Origin: Streptomyces sp. NBC_01314
GTDB taxonomy: Bacteria; Actinomycetota; Actinomycetes; Streptomycetales; Streptomycetaceae
Assembly: GCF_041435215.1 (NCBI RefSeq)
Contig: NZ_CP108394.1
Location: forward strand, 434,001-498,000
Reading direction: 5' to 3'
DNA length: 64,000 nt
The position numbers and the translations under genes were made by a program. This document shows positions 24,448-32,257 of the stretch, one piece after another. The notes under the pieces were generated by a model. It had not been told where the DNA came from and did no database searches. It saw nothing but the letters and a program-made list of their open reading frames with translations. Position 1 is the stretch's first letter. Every line of letters begins with the position of its first letter.

Positions 24448-24867
24448 ATGCCATCGCAGTCCACCGAGTCAGTGATGAACCGCTTCGTCGAGTTCATCAA
24501 CACGGGCAACGAGGATCTCGCCCGCGAGGTCATTTCTCCGGACGCGGTGTTCCACGCGCCCAGTCATCCGGAACCGCTGCGGGGGCCCGATGGGTACTTG
24601 GAAGTCCTCGGGATGATGCGCGGCGGCTTCTCGGATGTGGAGTGGACGCTGGAGGAGACGGTCACCGAAGGCGAGACAGTGGCCGCGCGGTTCACCATGC
24701 GGGGAACCCACGACGGTGATTTCTTCGGGATCCCGGCGAGCGGCAACAAGATCTCGGTGCAGGCCATGAACTTCTACTATCTGGCCGGCGGCCGGATCGT
24801 CGGCGAACGGGGCCAGCCCGATCTCCTCGGGGTGATGCAGCAGATCGGTGCCGTACCGGCGCCGTGA
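24448..24867 (+). CDS. SnoaL-like / NTF2-fold ester cyclase family protein
   Basis: A 139-residue protein from the ATG at 24448 (GGAGAGG upstream). The pattern of MNRFVEFINTGNEDLAREVI, an HAPSHPEPLRGPDGYLEVL segment, and FFGIPASGNKISVQAMNFYY is that of SnoaL-like polyketide cyclase / ester cyclase proteins (cone-shaped NTF2 fold). The actual reaction is unknown. It is divergent from padR, next to the double operator, so it is likely induced together with the quinone oxidoreductase, suggesting a small-molecule stress or detoxification role. Confidence 0.85.
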   Translation: MPSQSTESVMNRFVEFINTGNEDLAREVISPDAVFHAPSHPEPLRGPDGYLEVLGMMRGGFSDVEWTLEETVTEGETVAARFTMRGTHDGDFFGIPASGNKISVQAMNFYYLAGGRIVGERGQPDLLGVMQQIGAVPAP

Positions 24868-25080
24868 ACCTCGTAGCGCTGGGTGGGCCTTCTGCCGCGC
24901 GGGATTGCCGCTGCCGGGAGGGGGCCGTACGGCGCGGTGGCAGAGGGCGAAGGCCCGCACCGGAGCGCGGGCGGCCGGCGCGGGTTCACCGCAAGAGGCC
25001 GGTCTTCTTCTTGCCCCGGCGTCTTCGCGCAGACAGCGCCCTTACGGCGAGAGCTTTACACCTTGTCACCGCTGACGTGA
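24868..25080. other. No gene recognised
   Basis: Spacer between the SnoaL-like gene and mobile-element debris; frames here have no start signals or motifs. Confidence 0.5.
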
Positions 25081-25380
25081 CCGAGCCGGGTACGGAACTG
25101 CTCGCTCTACGGCGAATACTGCAACCCTCGAATACCGACAGTCCACCAGTGGGCCGCCCCGGACGCCAGCTGCCCCGTCGCCGCCGGACTCGCCGTCCTC
25201 GCCTGGACGTTCCTGTCCGCGTTCGCGATGCGCGGCCTGACCCTGCGCCGCCCCGTCGGCCGCCCGGCGCGCCCGGCGAAGGTCGCCGTCCGGCCCGAGA
25301 TCCACGTCCACGTGCCCGCCCCGGCCGCGCCCGCGCCCGCCGACCAGCCCCCGCACAACAGCTGCCCCTTCCGGGACTGA
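25081..25380 (+). pseudogene. C-terminal fragment of a plasmid/AICE spread-type membrane protein
   Basis: The frame open from 25081 to the TGA at 25378 becomes protein-like from about 25141: VAAGLAVLAWTFLSAFAMRG is a hydrophobic segment, followed by a Pro/Ala/Val tail ending HNSCPFRD. Small Spd-type proteins of Streptomyces conjugative elements have this shape (one helix plus Pro-rich tail). There is no start codon with an RBS, so it is read as a truncated gene. Family assignment is tentative. Confidence 0.4.
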
Positions 25381-25635
25381 CCTCCGGTCGCTCCGCCTGG
25401 TCCTCGCCCACCCGCCCGGGTGAGCGAGGACCGGACAGGCCGACCGGCCGCCTCGCACCGCGCCCGCCGACGAACACCGTCGGCGGGCGCGGTGCTTGCT
25501 GTCCACCGACATCTGGACGAACCGCTTGTGCTCATCCCCCGCCCGCGCCGCCGGATCGGCCGTCCTCGCCCGCAGCGTCCCCGGCCCCCGCTACCCGCGC
25601 CGTCCCGACCGGCTGCCCGGCGCCTGGAGGCAGTG

Positions 25636-25882
25636 ATGCCGCGCACTCGCAAGCAGCGCCGCCGCCGCGAGACGAAGCGAGTGCCACGCAGTGAGGCCTT
25701 ACTGCCAACTGGAGTTCACTCGGGTTCCTCGAGACGTACCGCGGCCGCATCCATGCAAGTACGCAGGTGAGCGCCCTGCACCGGGCGAATCAGCGAGCGC
25801 ACGAGGTTCTCGCACTCACGGGCAGATTCCGCGAGCTGAGCCGGGAACTTGCGCGTGAGTGCGGGAATCCGGAAGTCGCGCG
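25636..25882 (+). other. Possible remnants of small mobile-element genes
   Basis: Two overlapping small frames are present: a 43-codon ORF from the ATG at 25636 that is Arg-rich (MPRTRKQRRRRETKR), and a GTG frame from 25767 (ANQRAHEVLALTGRFRELSR) that runs into the 3' end of the opposite-strand gene. Neither has a recognised family. They may be fragments. Confidence 0.25.
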
Positions 25883-26353
25883 TCAGTCAATCCACGCCTC
25901 GCCGTGTCGATGCCGGTCCAACCCCACAGCTGAGAACTCGTCCTCGACGGCGCTTGCCACTACGCCCAACCGCCGCAGCGCTTGAGAGATCGGGCTGCCG
26001 GCTGCCGGGAAGGGCTGGCCCTCCTCCACGTGGAGCGGGCCCAGCACGATGGTGCCGCCATCCCACACGGCAGCCCGCTGCTCGCCCACGCCGCCGAAGT
26101 ACTCAGCTTCCATGTAGGCCACCGGCCCACCGGCTGACCAGGCGGCGAGGGTCTTCTCGAACCCTCCTGACAGCCGCCAGAACCCCAACGCGCCTACGCC
26201 GCTCCCGTCTGCGACGGAATCGAACAGGGCGTCCGTCATCGGCATCAGCGACAGGCCCTGTCCGATCGACGCCAGCCGAGCGGCAGGCAGGTCCCGCGCC
26301 ACACCCCGCAGCGCCTCCCCTTCAGCGATCACTGCTTGCAGGTCGTAACCCAT
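25883..26353 (-). CDS. Conserved Streptomyces hypothetical protein, 156 residues
   Basis: Starts at the ATG at 26353 with an excellent GGAGGGGG. The soluble protein begins MGYDLQAVIAEGEALRG and contains FWRLSGGFEKTLAAWSAGGP, VAYMEAEYFGGVGEQRAAVW and GSPISQALRRLGV. The composition and these segments resemble a family of Streptomyces proteins of unknown function, and no catalytic motif is evident. It lies antisense to surrounding AICE-type genes and may be a later arrival or a chromosomal gene interrupted by the element. Confidence 0.75.
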   Translation of the reverse strand: MGYDLQAVIAEGEALRGVARDLPAARLASIGQGLSLMPMTDALFDSVADGSGVGALGFWRLSGGFEKTLAAWSAGGPVAYMEAEYFGGVGEQRAAVWDGGTIVLGPLHVEEGQPFPAAGSPISQALRRLGVVASAVEDEFSAVGLDRHRHGEAWID

Positions 26354-26479
26354 CCCAACGCCCCCTCCAGATCGGAGGCCCCATCTTGTCCCAGACGGCA
26401 AAGGCAAACCCGCGCGGTACTCCCTCCCAGGACCACCACACCCCCAGCGGGTTCTCGCCGGAGCACCGTCCAGATCCCT

Positions 26480-26885
26480 CGAACCCACTGGTTTCCGAGC
26501 ACGACCGCGGCGCGATACCTGAAGGTCTGACCACACGGCGTCAGCTGCGGGACATGGGCCTCAGCCCCGGCGGCAACGGCGGCCCGGTCGCGATCCTGCG
26601 ATGCAAGTGGTGCTCCTACCGGCCGCATCTGTCGTGCAACGCCCCACCCGGGGCTTCCTGCTCCGTGTCGATCTGGCGAAGCCCAAGCGCATCCCGACGC
26701 TCGCTCAGGAGCGGGCCCTGGACCAGGCGATGGCCGCGAGGAGCACCTGCCCTCGGTGTAAGCACCGGTACTACTTCTGCCTCCCGCTGCGCACCCAGAG
26801 TGTCTGCGACCCCTGCGACAAGGGCTACGAGCCCAGCCCCGAAACCGTCATGACCTCCCCGGCCACACACCGACTCGCGGCCTGA
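26480..26885 (+). pseudogene. RRQRL-motif zinc-binding protein of an AICE, frameshifted
   Basis: Two frames together give the family pattern. Frame one reads PEGLTTRRQLRDMGLSPGGN and then ILRCKWCSYRP. Frame two continues PTRGFLLRVDLAKPKRIPTL, then ARSTCPRCKHRYYFCLP and VCDPCDKGYEPSPE with paired Cys motifs. The switch lies near 26640. The TRRQL box, the RVDLAxPKR segment and the C-terminal zinc ribbon are typical of RRQRL proteins carried by Streptomyces integrative elements. The gene is broken unless the shift is a sequence error. Confidence 0.65.
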
Positions 26886-26914
26886 CCAACGACCATCCCG
26901 AAGGAGAGTCACCC

Positions 26915-27277
26915 ATGCTCAACGCCCTGTTCGCCCGCCGTCCCGAGGTGCAGGAGACGGCGACGTGGACGCCGGACGGCACGATCGTCGTCCAGCGATG
27001 CCGCGGCGTCGTCGGAGAACGGGAGGGCGCGATCGTCCTCGTCTACACCGCCGACGGCGACCGAGGGACGTCGTCCTTCGCCGCCGCCTGCCTCGGCTGC
27101 ACCTACCGCGCAGCCAGCAGCAGCCACAGCAGTCGGCTGAAGGAGAAGGAGGCCGCCGACCTCGCCAACACGCACGCGGCCGGCTGCCGCGTGTTGGACC
27201 GGGGCATCCCGGCGTGCGCGCCCGGTTGTGGGGTCTGCGCCTGTACGGCACCACCAGCCGCCACCCCGTCTGCCTGA
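26915..27277 (+). CDS. Small AICE cargo protein, function unknown
   Basis: A 120-residue protein with AAGGAGAG 8 nt before the ATG. It begins MLNALFARRPEVQETATWTP and has a possible metal-binding pattern, CLGCTYRA followed by a His/Cys pair (HAAGC), then a Cys-rich tail (CAPGCGVCAC). It follows the RRQRL remnant by 30 bp in the same direction and belongs to the same element. No function can be assigned. Confidence 0.7.
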   Translation: MLNALFARRPEVQETATWTPDGTIVVQRCRGVVGEREGAIVLVYTADGDRGTSSFAAACLGCTYRAASSSHSSRLKEKEAADLANTHAAGCRVLDRGIPACAPGCGVCACTAPPAATPSA

Positions 27278-27337
27278 GCGACTTCCACGCGGACCGGGTC
27301 GACCTCCAGCGCCCGGGCCGATTTCATCAAGGAGACG

Positions 27338-27442
27338 ATGCTCCAGCTCGCCAAGGCGGAGCCCGACTTCCTGGCCGCCCGGCCCAACGACAGCGGCACG
27401 GGCACCCAGTTCCTGGTCCTGCCGCACCCGCCCCGGACCTGA
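27338..27442 (+). CDS. Possible small protein or fragment, 34 residues
   Basis: In the same frame as the preceding gene after its stop, codons from about 27320 read ADFIKETMLQLAKAEPDFLA and ARPNDSGTGTQFLVLPH, which looks like real coding sequence. An ATG at 27338 is available with AAGGAG only 3 nt away; the true N-terminus may be lost. The TGA at 27440 sits just before the next gene. Confidence 0.35.
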   Translation: MLQLAKAEPDFLAARPNDSGTGTQFLVLPHPPRT

Positions 27443-27447
27443 ACGAG

Positions 27448-27732
27448 GTGCGCGCCCGAACCGCGCTGCTGCTCGTGGCCGCCATATCGCTCACGGCCAC
27501 GGCGGCCAGCGCCGTACTCACGGGCCGGCGTCTGGGAGCTGACCATCTCCCGGCACGCGAATCGGCTCTCCCCCGGCCCCGCCCGAACTGCCCCGACTGC
27601 AAGGACGCCGGCGGCTGGTGGTCCGAGGGCCTCTACCCGGGCGACGAGATGTGCTGGTGCTGGGACCGCCCCGTGCGGACTCTCCGGCTCCTGCCCGTCC
27701 ATGACCCCTGGCCGGACGAACCGCCGTTCTGA
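27448..27732 (+). CDS. Small membrane-anchored zinc-ribbon-like AICE protein
   Basis: A 94-residue protein read from a GTG at 27448 with a weak RBS, overlapping the end of the preceding frame. It has one N-terminal hydrophobic helix (TALLLVAAISLTATAASAVL). Its C-terminal half is rich in Cys and Trp: NCPDCKDAGGWWSEG, DEMCWCWDRPVR. The Cys pairs could bind zinc. It is part of the AICE cargo row; function is unknown. Confidence 0.55.
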   Translation: MRARTALLLVAAISLTATAASAVLTGRRLGADHLPARESALPRPRPNCPDCKDAGGWWSEGLYPGDEMCWCWDRPVRTLRLLPVHDPWPDEPPF

Positions 27733-27814
27733 CATCCGACGCACCGAAGCCGTCCCGGGCGGCCCGCACACCACGCGGGCCGCCCCTTCACGTTCCGCAA
27801 GGAGAACCCCGCTC

Positions 27815-28681
27815 ATGACGACCGCCACGGTCCCCGCCTCCACCGTCGACAAGAACCTGGACACCGCCTGCGCCTCCGTCGCCAGCGAGATCGGACGCAC
27901 GGACGGCAAGTCGTCCTTACTGCTCGCCTTCAACGGCGCAGTCCTCGCCGGCCTCGCGTCCGTCGCCGACAAGGACCTGCCGCCCGCGACGAAACTCTTC
28001 GGTGCGCTCGCCGTCCTCGCCCTGGGCGCGGCCGCCGTGCTGCTGCTCCTGGTGGTCAGGCCCCGCCTGCGCGGCGACGACCGGGCGTCCTTCCCGCACT
28101 GGGCACCCCTGGACGAAGACGAGATCCGCGCCTGCATGGACGGCGACACCCGCGCCGCCCGCATCCGGGTCCTGTCCACCCTCGCCGTACGGAAGTTCAC
28201 CCACCTGCGGCGCGCGGTCGACCTGTACCTCGCCGCCCTGGCCGCCCCGGCCTCGCGCTGTGACGGCGGCCGCGGTGACCCGCACACGCCTGGAACGCGT
28301 CCGCACCGCGGTCGGCATCGCCTCCCTGGCCCTCCAGCAGATCGAGGACACCGACCCGCCCGGCGGGTTCATGGCGGCCGTCGCGCAGCTGCTCACCGGC
28401 GCCGCGCGCCGTGCCGAGCAGGTCGAGCCCGACCGCGACGGCGACGTCTCGTGCCCGCTGTACGAAGCCGCCGCCCTGATCACCGACAACGCGGGCCTGC
28501 GCCTGATCTGGGCTGCCCGCGCCCTTCACCCGCAGGGAGACATCTGAGATGGCGAGCAAGAAGGCGACGAATCCGCCCCGGGGGCAGTGCACGCAGTGCT
28601 GGTACCACGCGTACGCCAGCCGAGAGGCCCACGCCGGGCTCGGTCCGCGTGAGGACTGCCCGGACTGCGTGGACCACATGA
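27815..28681 (+). CDS. Pycsar-effector-type (PycTM) membrane protein, C-terminus altered by frameshift
   Basis: From the ATG at 27815 (AAGGAGA 9 nt upstream). The N-terminal 150 residues match the Pycsar effector / DUF5706 pattern: TVDKNLDTACASVASEIGRT, a helix SLLLAFNGAVLAGLASVA, a second helix LFGALAVLALGAAAVLLLLV, then FPHWAPLDEDEIRACMDGDT and TLAVRKFTHLRRAVDLYLAA. In Pycsar, cCMP or cUMP made by a PycC cyclase triggers such effectors to damage the membrane. Near 28250 one C appears missing: adding it would end the protein at the TGA at 28261, overlapping the next GTG. As read, the frame runs on to 28681 through an unrelated tail. No cyclase gene is in the window. Confidence 0.75.
   Translation: MTTATVPASTVDKNLDTACASVASEIGRTDGKSSLLLAFNGAVLAGLASVADKDLPPATKLFGALAVLALGAAAVLLLLVVRPRLRGDDRASFPHWAPLDEDEIRACMDGDTRAARIRVLSTLAVRKFTHLRRAVDLYLAALAAPASRCDGGRGDPHTPGTRPHRGRHRLPGPPADRGHRPARRVHGGRRAAAHRRRAPCRAGRARPRRRRLVPAVRSRRPDHRQRGPAPDLGCPRPSPAGRHLRWRARRRRIRPGGSARSAGTTRTPAERPTPGSVRVRTARTAWTT
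28260..28547 (+). CDS. Small AICE cargo protein, 95 residues
   Basis: Starts with a GTG at 28260 (GTGA overlap with the expected stop of the effector gene), implying translational coupling. The sequence TRTRLERVRTAVGIASLALQ and ALITDNAGLRLIWAARALHP is alpha-helical and soluble, with no known domain. Its 3' end is partly duplicated at 28728-28809. Proteins like this accompany the Pycsar-type effector in Streptomyces elements as far as I recall; any role as regulator or partner is inference. Confidence 0.65.
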   Translation: MTAAAVTRTRLERVRTAVGIASLALQQIEDTDPPGGFMAAVAQLLTGAARRAEQVEPDRDGDVSCPLYEAAALITDNAGLRLIWAARALHPQGDI

Positions 28682-28716
28682 AGAACGGCCACCCCGCCCA
28701 CATGATCGTCCGCTAA
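28549..28716 (+). CDS. Small Cys-rich protein, 55 residues
   Basis: The ATG at 28549 lies 1 nt after the previous stop codon. The peptide has two Cys pairs (QCTQCWYHAYA and EDCPDCVDHM) plus His residues, consistent with a small zinc finger. It ends HPAHMIVR. It is part of the AICE cargo row. Confidence 0.65.
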   Translation: MASKKATNPPRGQCTQCWYHAYASREAHAGLGPREDCPDCVDHMKNGHPAHMIVR

Positions 28717-28727
28717 CACCCGTTGCG

Positions 28728-28809
28728 CGAAGCCGCCGCCCTGATCACCGACTACGCCGGGCAGCGCCTCATCTGGGCTGCCCGCGCCCTTCACACGCAA
28801 GGAGAATCG
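28728..28809 (+). repeat. Degenerate duplication of the 3' end of the 95-residue gene
   Basis: This stretch repeats 28463-28545 with scattered differences (GAAGCCGCCGCCCTGATCAC and GGGCTGCCCGCGCCCTTCAC are shared). It is followed by a GGAGA and the start codon of the next gene, so the upstream copy may have served as a leader. Confidence 0.75.
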
Positions 28810-28810
28810 C

Positions 28811-29763
28811 ATGACTGAGCTGATCTACCCGCAGATGCCCGATATTGGTAACCCCGGCTATCAGTCCTTGCGGAGTGCCCTGCGGGCAACCTCTGCCGCG
28901 TAGCCGGGACGGGTGTTCCCTGCGTCCTGGGACCACAGGGTGGCGGTGTTGATGTGGAGGCCGAGGAGTCGGCTGAGGACTACTGCGGGAAGCTGCCCTG
29001 CAAGCTCCATGAGAGCGGTGTTTCGGCCGGCTCGGGTCGGAATTCCGAGTCGGTTGAGGCGATGCTTCAGCTGGGCGGCGCTGATCGGGCGTCCGGGCAG
29101 CCCGCCGGGGAAGAGCCAGGGGTGGGCGTCGGTGTGCCCGACGACTGCATAGCCCTTGCGAGTGCGGACGAGGTCGCGGATCAGCGTGCTCAGAGGTTCG
29201 GGGATCTCAACCGGGCGCGTTCCCAGCATGAGGTCCAGCGTCTGGCCAGTGTCCGTGACCTTGGCCGTGGTGAGGTGCGCGATGCGCGTGCAGGGCTGGC
29301 CACAAAGGAGGACCAGGCAGCCGGCGACGCGGTCGACGGTGGAGAGTTCCGTGTCGTGCAGGAGTCGCCGGCTCAGGCTCCATCGTTGATCCGGTTCCGG
29401 CAGTGCCTGCTGGCCGCGGGTGCTGCGGCGAGTGGGTATGGCGACGCCGTGTGCGTGTCCGCGGGCCACGCTCCAGACGAGGAAGTTGCGGGCCCCGAAA
29501 GCGATGGTCTCGTTCGAGGCGAGCCATCCGTCTATACGCTGACCGCCCACGACGTGGACCAGTGCGACTGGCTGCCGGGAACGGTCGCCGCGGTGTACGG
29601 ACTGCCGCCGGGATCGCCCGCCCGCGAGCACCTCGCGGAGATCGCCGGGAGAGATCATCAGGCCCGGCTCGCCCGAGTGCACCCGGCTGAGGTCACGTAT
29701 GAACCCGCACGGCTGGTGGTCGAGAACGAAGGAGGCCGGGTGACCGCGTACACGAAGACCTGA
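28811..29763 (+). pseudogene. AICE cargo gene split by a transposon fragment
   Basis: The 5' part (ATG at 28811 after AAGGAGA, MTELIYPQMP) stops at 28840 where the transposon fragment begins. The 3' part resumes at 29535: TLTAHDVDQCDWLPGTVAAV, then GLPPGSPAREHLAEIAGRDH and a tail ending VVENEGGRVTAYTKT with a stop at 29761. That the two halves belong to one gene is inferred from position, direction and the absence of another start; the protein family is unknown. Confidence 0.5.
28841..29534 (-). pseudogene. Truncated copy of the zinc-ribbon recombinase-like gene (C-terminal part)
   Basis: This fragment is nearly identical (a few substitutions) to 35604-36168 plus 37492-37624. It encodes the last 230 or so residues of the large recombinase-like protein: WLASNETIAFGARNFLVWSV, GQPCTRIAHLTTAKVTDTGQ, AGRNTALMELAGQLPAVVL, and YAAEVARRALRKD before the stop. 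Unlike the other copy it has no IS3 insertion, so it preserves the pre-insertion sequence. It starts at the same terminal base (GATATTGGTAACC) but is cut off inside the gene at 29534. Confidence 0.85.
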
Positions 29764-30057
29764 CGGTGCACGAACCGGATCAGGACCGTGTTAGCGGCCG
29801 GCCTCACCTGCACGTTCACTCGGCAGCAGTTCGGACGTGAGCCCTGACCGCGGACCGCTCGCCGAGCGGTCCGCGGGCTCGTAGCTGCATCACGATCCTG
29901 ATCGGGTTACCAACGCGCGGTGGTGAGCACGGTCCTGCGGGAAGGTCATGCGCTCAACCGCGCACAGGCCCGGCAACGCAACGGCCAGCGCGAGCCGCAT
30001 CTTGACCGGTAACGTTTCGACGCGACGTGTGACCGGGTTGAGATCGGTGGGGGACGG
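29764..30057. other. Intergenic, probable promoter of the kinase operon
   Basis: No gene seen. Contains GC-rich spacer and a less GC-rich stretch just before the kinase start; no distinct operator was recognised. Confidence 0.5.
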
Positions 30058-31167
30058 GTGGCTGGCGAAGCTGTGCGGTTGCTGGACAGGTTCGGCCGCC
30101 GTTACGCCGTCGCCGTCCGCGTCGCGACCCTGCCGCCCATCGGGGCGGTCGCCCTGCTGCAGGCCTCAGCCGGCGAGTTCGCGGCCACAGCGCTGACGGT
30201 TGCCGTCGCCGTGGCCTGGACGTGCGCGCAGGGATGGCTGCAGCGGACGGCCACCGTGCCGGTCGCCTTGGATGTGGCTGTGTTGCTGGGTTTGTGCCTG
30301 AGCGCCTTCTGGAACGACGCGGTGGAGGACGGCAACACCGCGTGGCTTCGGCTGCTGGTCACGTTCGCGTGCGTGACGTGGCAGTGGTACACCACGCCGC
30401 TGGCCGGCATCGTCGCGGCACTGGTGACCTGCGGCTCGATGCTCGTCGTCTTCGCCGTGGCCGGGCAGAACCCGACCTCGTCGCTGATGTGGGTGCTGGT
30501 GATGGCCGGCATGTCCAGGGCGGCCTGGACAGTCGTCGTTCGCGCGGCCGAACGAGCCGACCGCATGGCCACCGAGGCCGAACGGGCACGTCGCGAGGCC
30601 GCGGTGGTGGCGGCCGTCCGTGCCGAGGAGCGTGAGCTCGCGAACTCCCTGCACGACACGGCGGCCACCACGTTGCTGATGGTCGGCACCGGGCAGGTGC
30701 CGGCGGGGGCGAGTTGGCTGGCACCACAGGCCCGCCGTGATCTGGCGCGGTTGCGTTCCTCTGCCGGTGGGCGCAGACCGGAACAGGCCGATCTCGTCGA
30801 CCTGCTGCGGGCCGGTCTCGACGCCGGCCACCTGACCGTCGAGCTCGACGCACCGCCTGCGTTGCCGTTGCCGTTCGACGTGGCCGACGCGATCAAGGGT
30901 GCGGTCGGAGAGGCCCTCAACAACGTGCGCCGTCACGCCGGGACGGACCGGGCGCTGGTTCGGCTGCACGGCGGTCCGAGCGCACTGCGGGTCGAGATCT
31001 CCGACGAGGGCAAGGGATTCGCTGTCACCGAGGGTGCTTCGACCGCCCGACGTGGGCTTCGTGAGTCTGTGCACGGACGGATGGAACGGGTTGGGGGCAC
31101 GGCCACGGTCATCTCGGCCGAGGGGGCGGGCACGATGGTGCGGCTGGAGTGGCGGTCCGATGAGTGA
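30058..31167 (+). CDS. Sensor histidine kinase (HisKA_3 type)
   Basis: A 369-residue membrane kinase starting with a GTG at 30058 preceded by a GGTGGGGGA run. Five or six N-terminal hydrophobic segments (residues about 20-165) form the sensor. The phospho-acceptor box is EERELANSLHDTAATTLLMV, as in NarL-class kinases. The ATPase domain has AVGEALNNVRRHAGTDRALV (N box) and EISDEGKGF (G1 box). It overlaps the next gene by 8 bp. It should phosphorylate the response regulator two genes downstream. The stimulus is unknown. Confidence 0.9.
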   Translation: MAGEAVRLLDRFGRRYAVAVRVATLPPIGAVALLQASAGEFAATALTVAVAVAWTCAQGWLQRTATVPVALDVAVLLGLCLSAFWNDAVEDGNTAWLRLLVTFACVTWQWYTTPLAGIVAALVTCGSMLVVFAVAGQNPTSSLMWVLVMAGMSRAAWTVVVRAAERADRMATEAERARREAAVVAAVRAEERELANSLHDTAATTLLMVGTGQVPAGASWLAPQARRDLARLRSSAGGRRPEQADLVDLLRAGLDAGHLTVELDAPPALPLPFDVADAIKGAVGEALNNVRRHAGTDRALVRLHGGPSALRVEISDEGKGFAVTEGASTARRGLRESVHGRMERVGGTATVISAEGAGTMVRLEWRSDE

Positions 31168-32257
31168 CGACGAAACGAGAGCGCAGCTGCAGCGTGGTCT
31201 GCGGATCGCCACACTGATCCTCGCCGTGCTGACGGTGGACGTGCTCGGCCTGATCCACCTGTTGCAGGGCCTGGAGTCCCACGACTTGCCGGCGGCACAG
31301 TTCGCTGCCCTCGCCGCGCTGACCGCGGTGCTGGCCACCGAGGCTGTCCTGGTTGTGCGGCGGCGGTCTTGGCGCACCGGGCGCCGGATCGCCATCGCCG
31401 TCGTACTCGCCGCGTCCGCATTGTCTTACCTGACCTTGCCGGACGGCATGACGTCGACCACTGTGGACTGGTTGTTCGGAGCGGCGAACTGGGCTGGGGC
31501 CGTGGTCCTGCTCGATCGTCCTTTCAGGATTTTCCTGGCGTTCCTGGTGACGCACGAACTGCTCGCGCTGGCAAACCTGCTGGTGTTCCACGAGGTGAAC
31601 CGGGCGGCGCTGGTGCGGTTCACCACGGGCTCGGTGACGGTGTTCGGGTTGCCGCTGCTCATGGCCGTGGTGGCGTCGGTGCTGGGCGGGATCGCCACCG
31701 AGGCCGCCAGGTCCGCTCGCGAGCTCGAACTGGCACGGACCGCAGATGCTGCCGCGTCAGCCGCGCATCGACGCCGCACCCAGCGGTTCGCCGATTTGAG
31801 CGGCACGACCGTGCCGCTGCTGACCGGCCTCGCCGACGGGTCGCTCGAGCCGTCGGATCCGGCGGTGCAACGCAGTTGCGCTATCGAGGCGTCCCGGATG
31901 CGCCGGCTGTTCGCCGAGACGGACACGGTCGACAACCCGCTGCTGCACGAGCTGCGCCACTGCGCGGAGATCGCGGACCGCAAGGGGGTCGAGGTCGAGC
32001 TGGACACGCGTGGCCAGTGGCCGACGCCACCGGTGGCCGTCCGGCGGGACCTGACCGACGCCGCGCTCACCGCACTCGCGACGGCGGGCTCCTGGGCGCG
32101 GGTCACCGTGGTCGGCAGCGCTGATGCGGTGTCGGTCAGCGTAGTCGCGGACTGCGCCGAACACGCGGTGCCGTCGCCGGCCACACCGGACGTGCGGATT
32201 GAGATCTTCGGCAGCGGCGGAACAATGTGGATGGAGGCCCAGTGGCAGCCGAGTTGA
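31160..32257 (+). CDS. Histidine-kinase-like membrane protein without an obvious phospho-acceptor
   Basis: A 365-residue protein built like a kinase: an N-terminal multi-helix membrane domain (to about residue 170, ending GIATEAARSARELELARTAD), a helical segment and an ATPase-like C-terminal half. The dimerisation helix (RRRTQRFADLSGTTVPLLTG) has no His in the expected place, and clear N/G boxes of HATPase_c are not visible (KGVEVELDTRGQWPTPPVAV, DLTDAALTALATAGSW). It is encoded between a normal kinase and the response regulator with overlaps on both sides, so it is probably a sensory or regulatory partner forming a heterodimer with the upstream kinase. Confidence 0.75.
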   Translation: MSDDETRAQLQRGLRIATLILAVLTVDVLGLIHLLQGLESHDLPAAQFAALAALTAVLATEAVLVVRRRSWRTGRRIAIAVVLAASALSYLTLPDGMTSTTVDWLFGAANWAGAVVLLDRPFRIFLAFLVTHELLALANLLVFHEVNRAALVRFTTGSVTVFGLPLLMAVVASVLGGIATEAARSARELELARTADAAASAAHRRRTQRFADLSGTTVPLLTGLADGSLEPSDPAVQRSCAIEASRMRRLFAETDTVDNPLLHELRHCAEIADRKGVEVELDTRGQWPTPPVAVRRDLTDAALTALATAGSWARVTVVGSADAVSVSVVADCAEHAVPSPATPDVRIEIFGSGGTMWMEAQWQPS

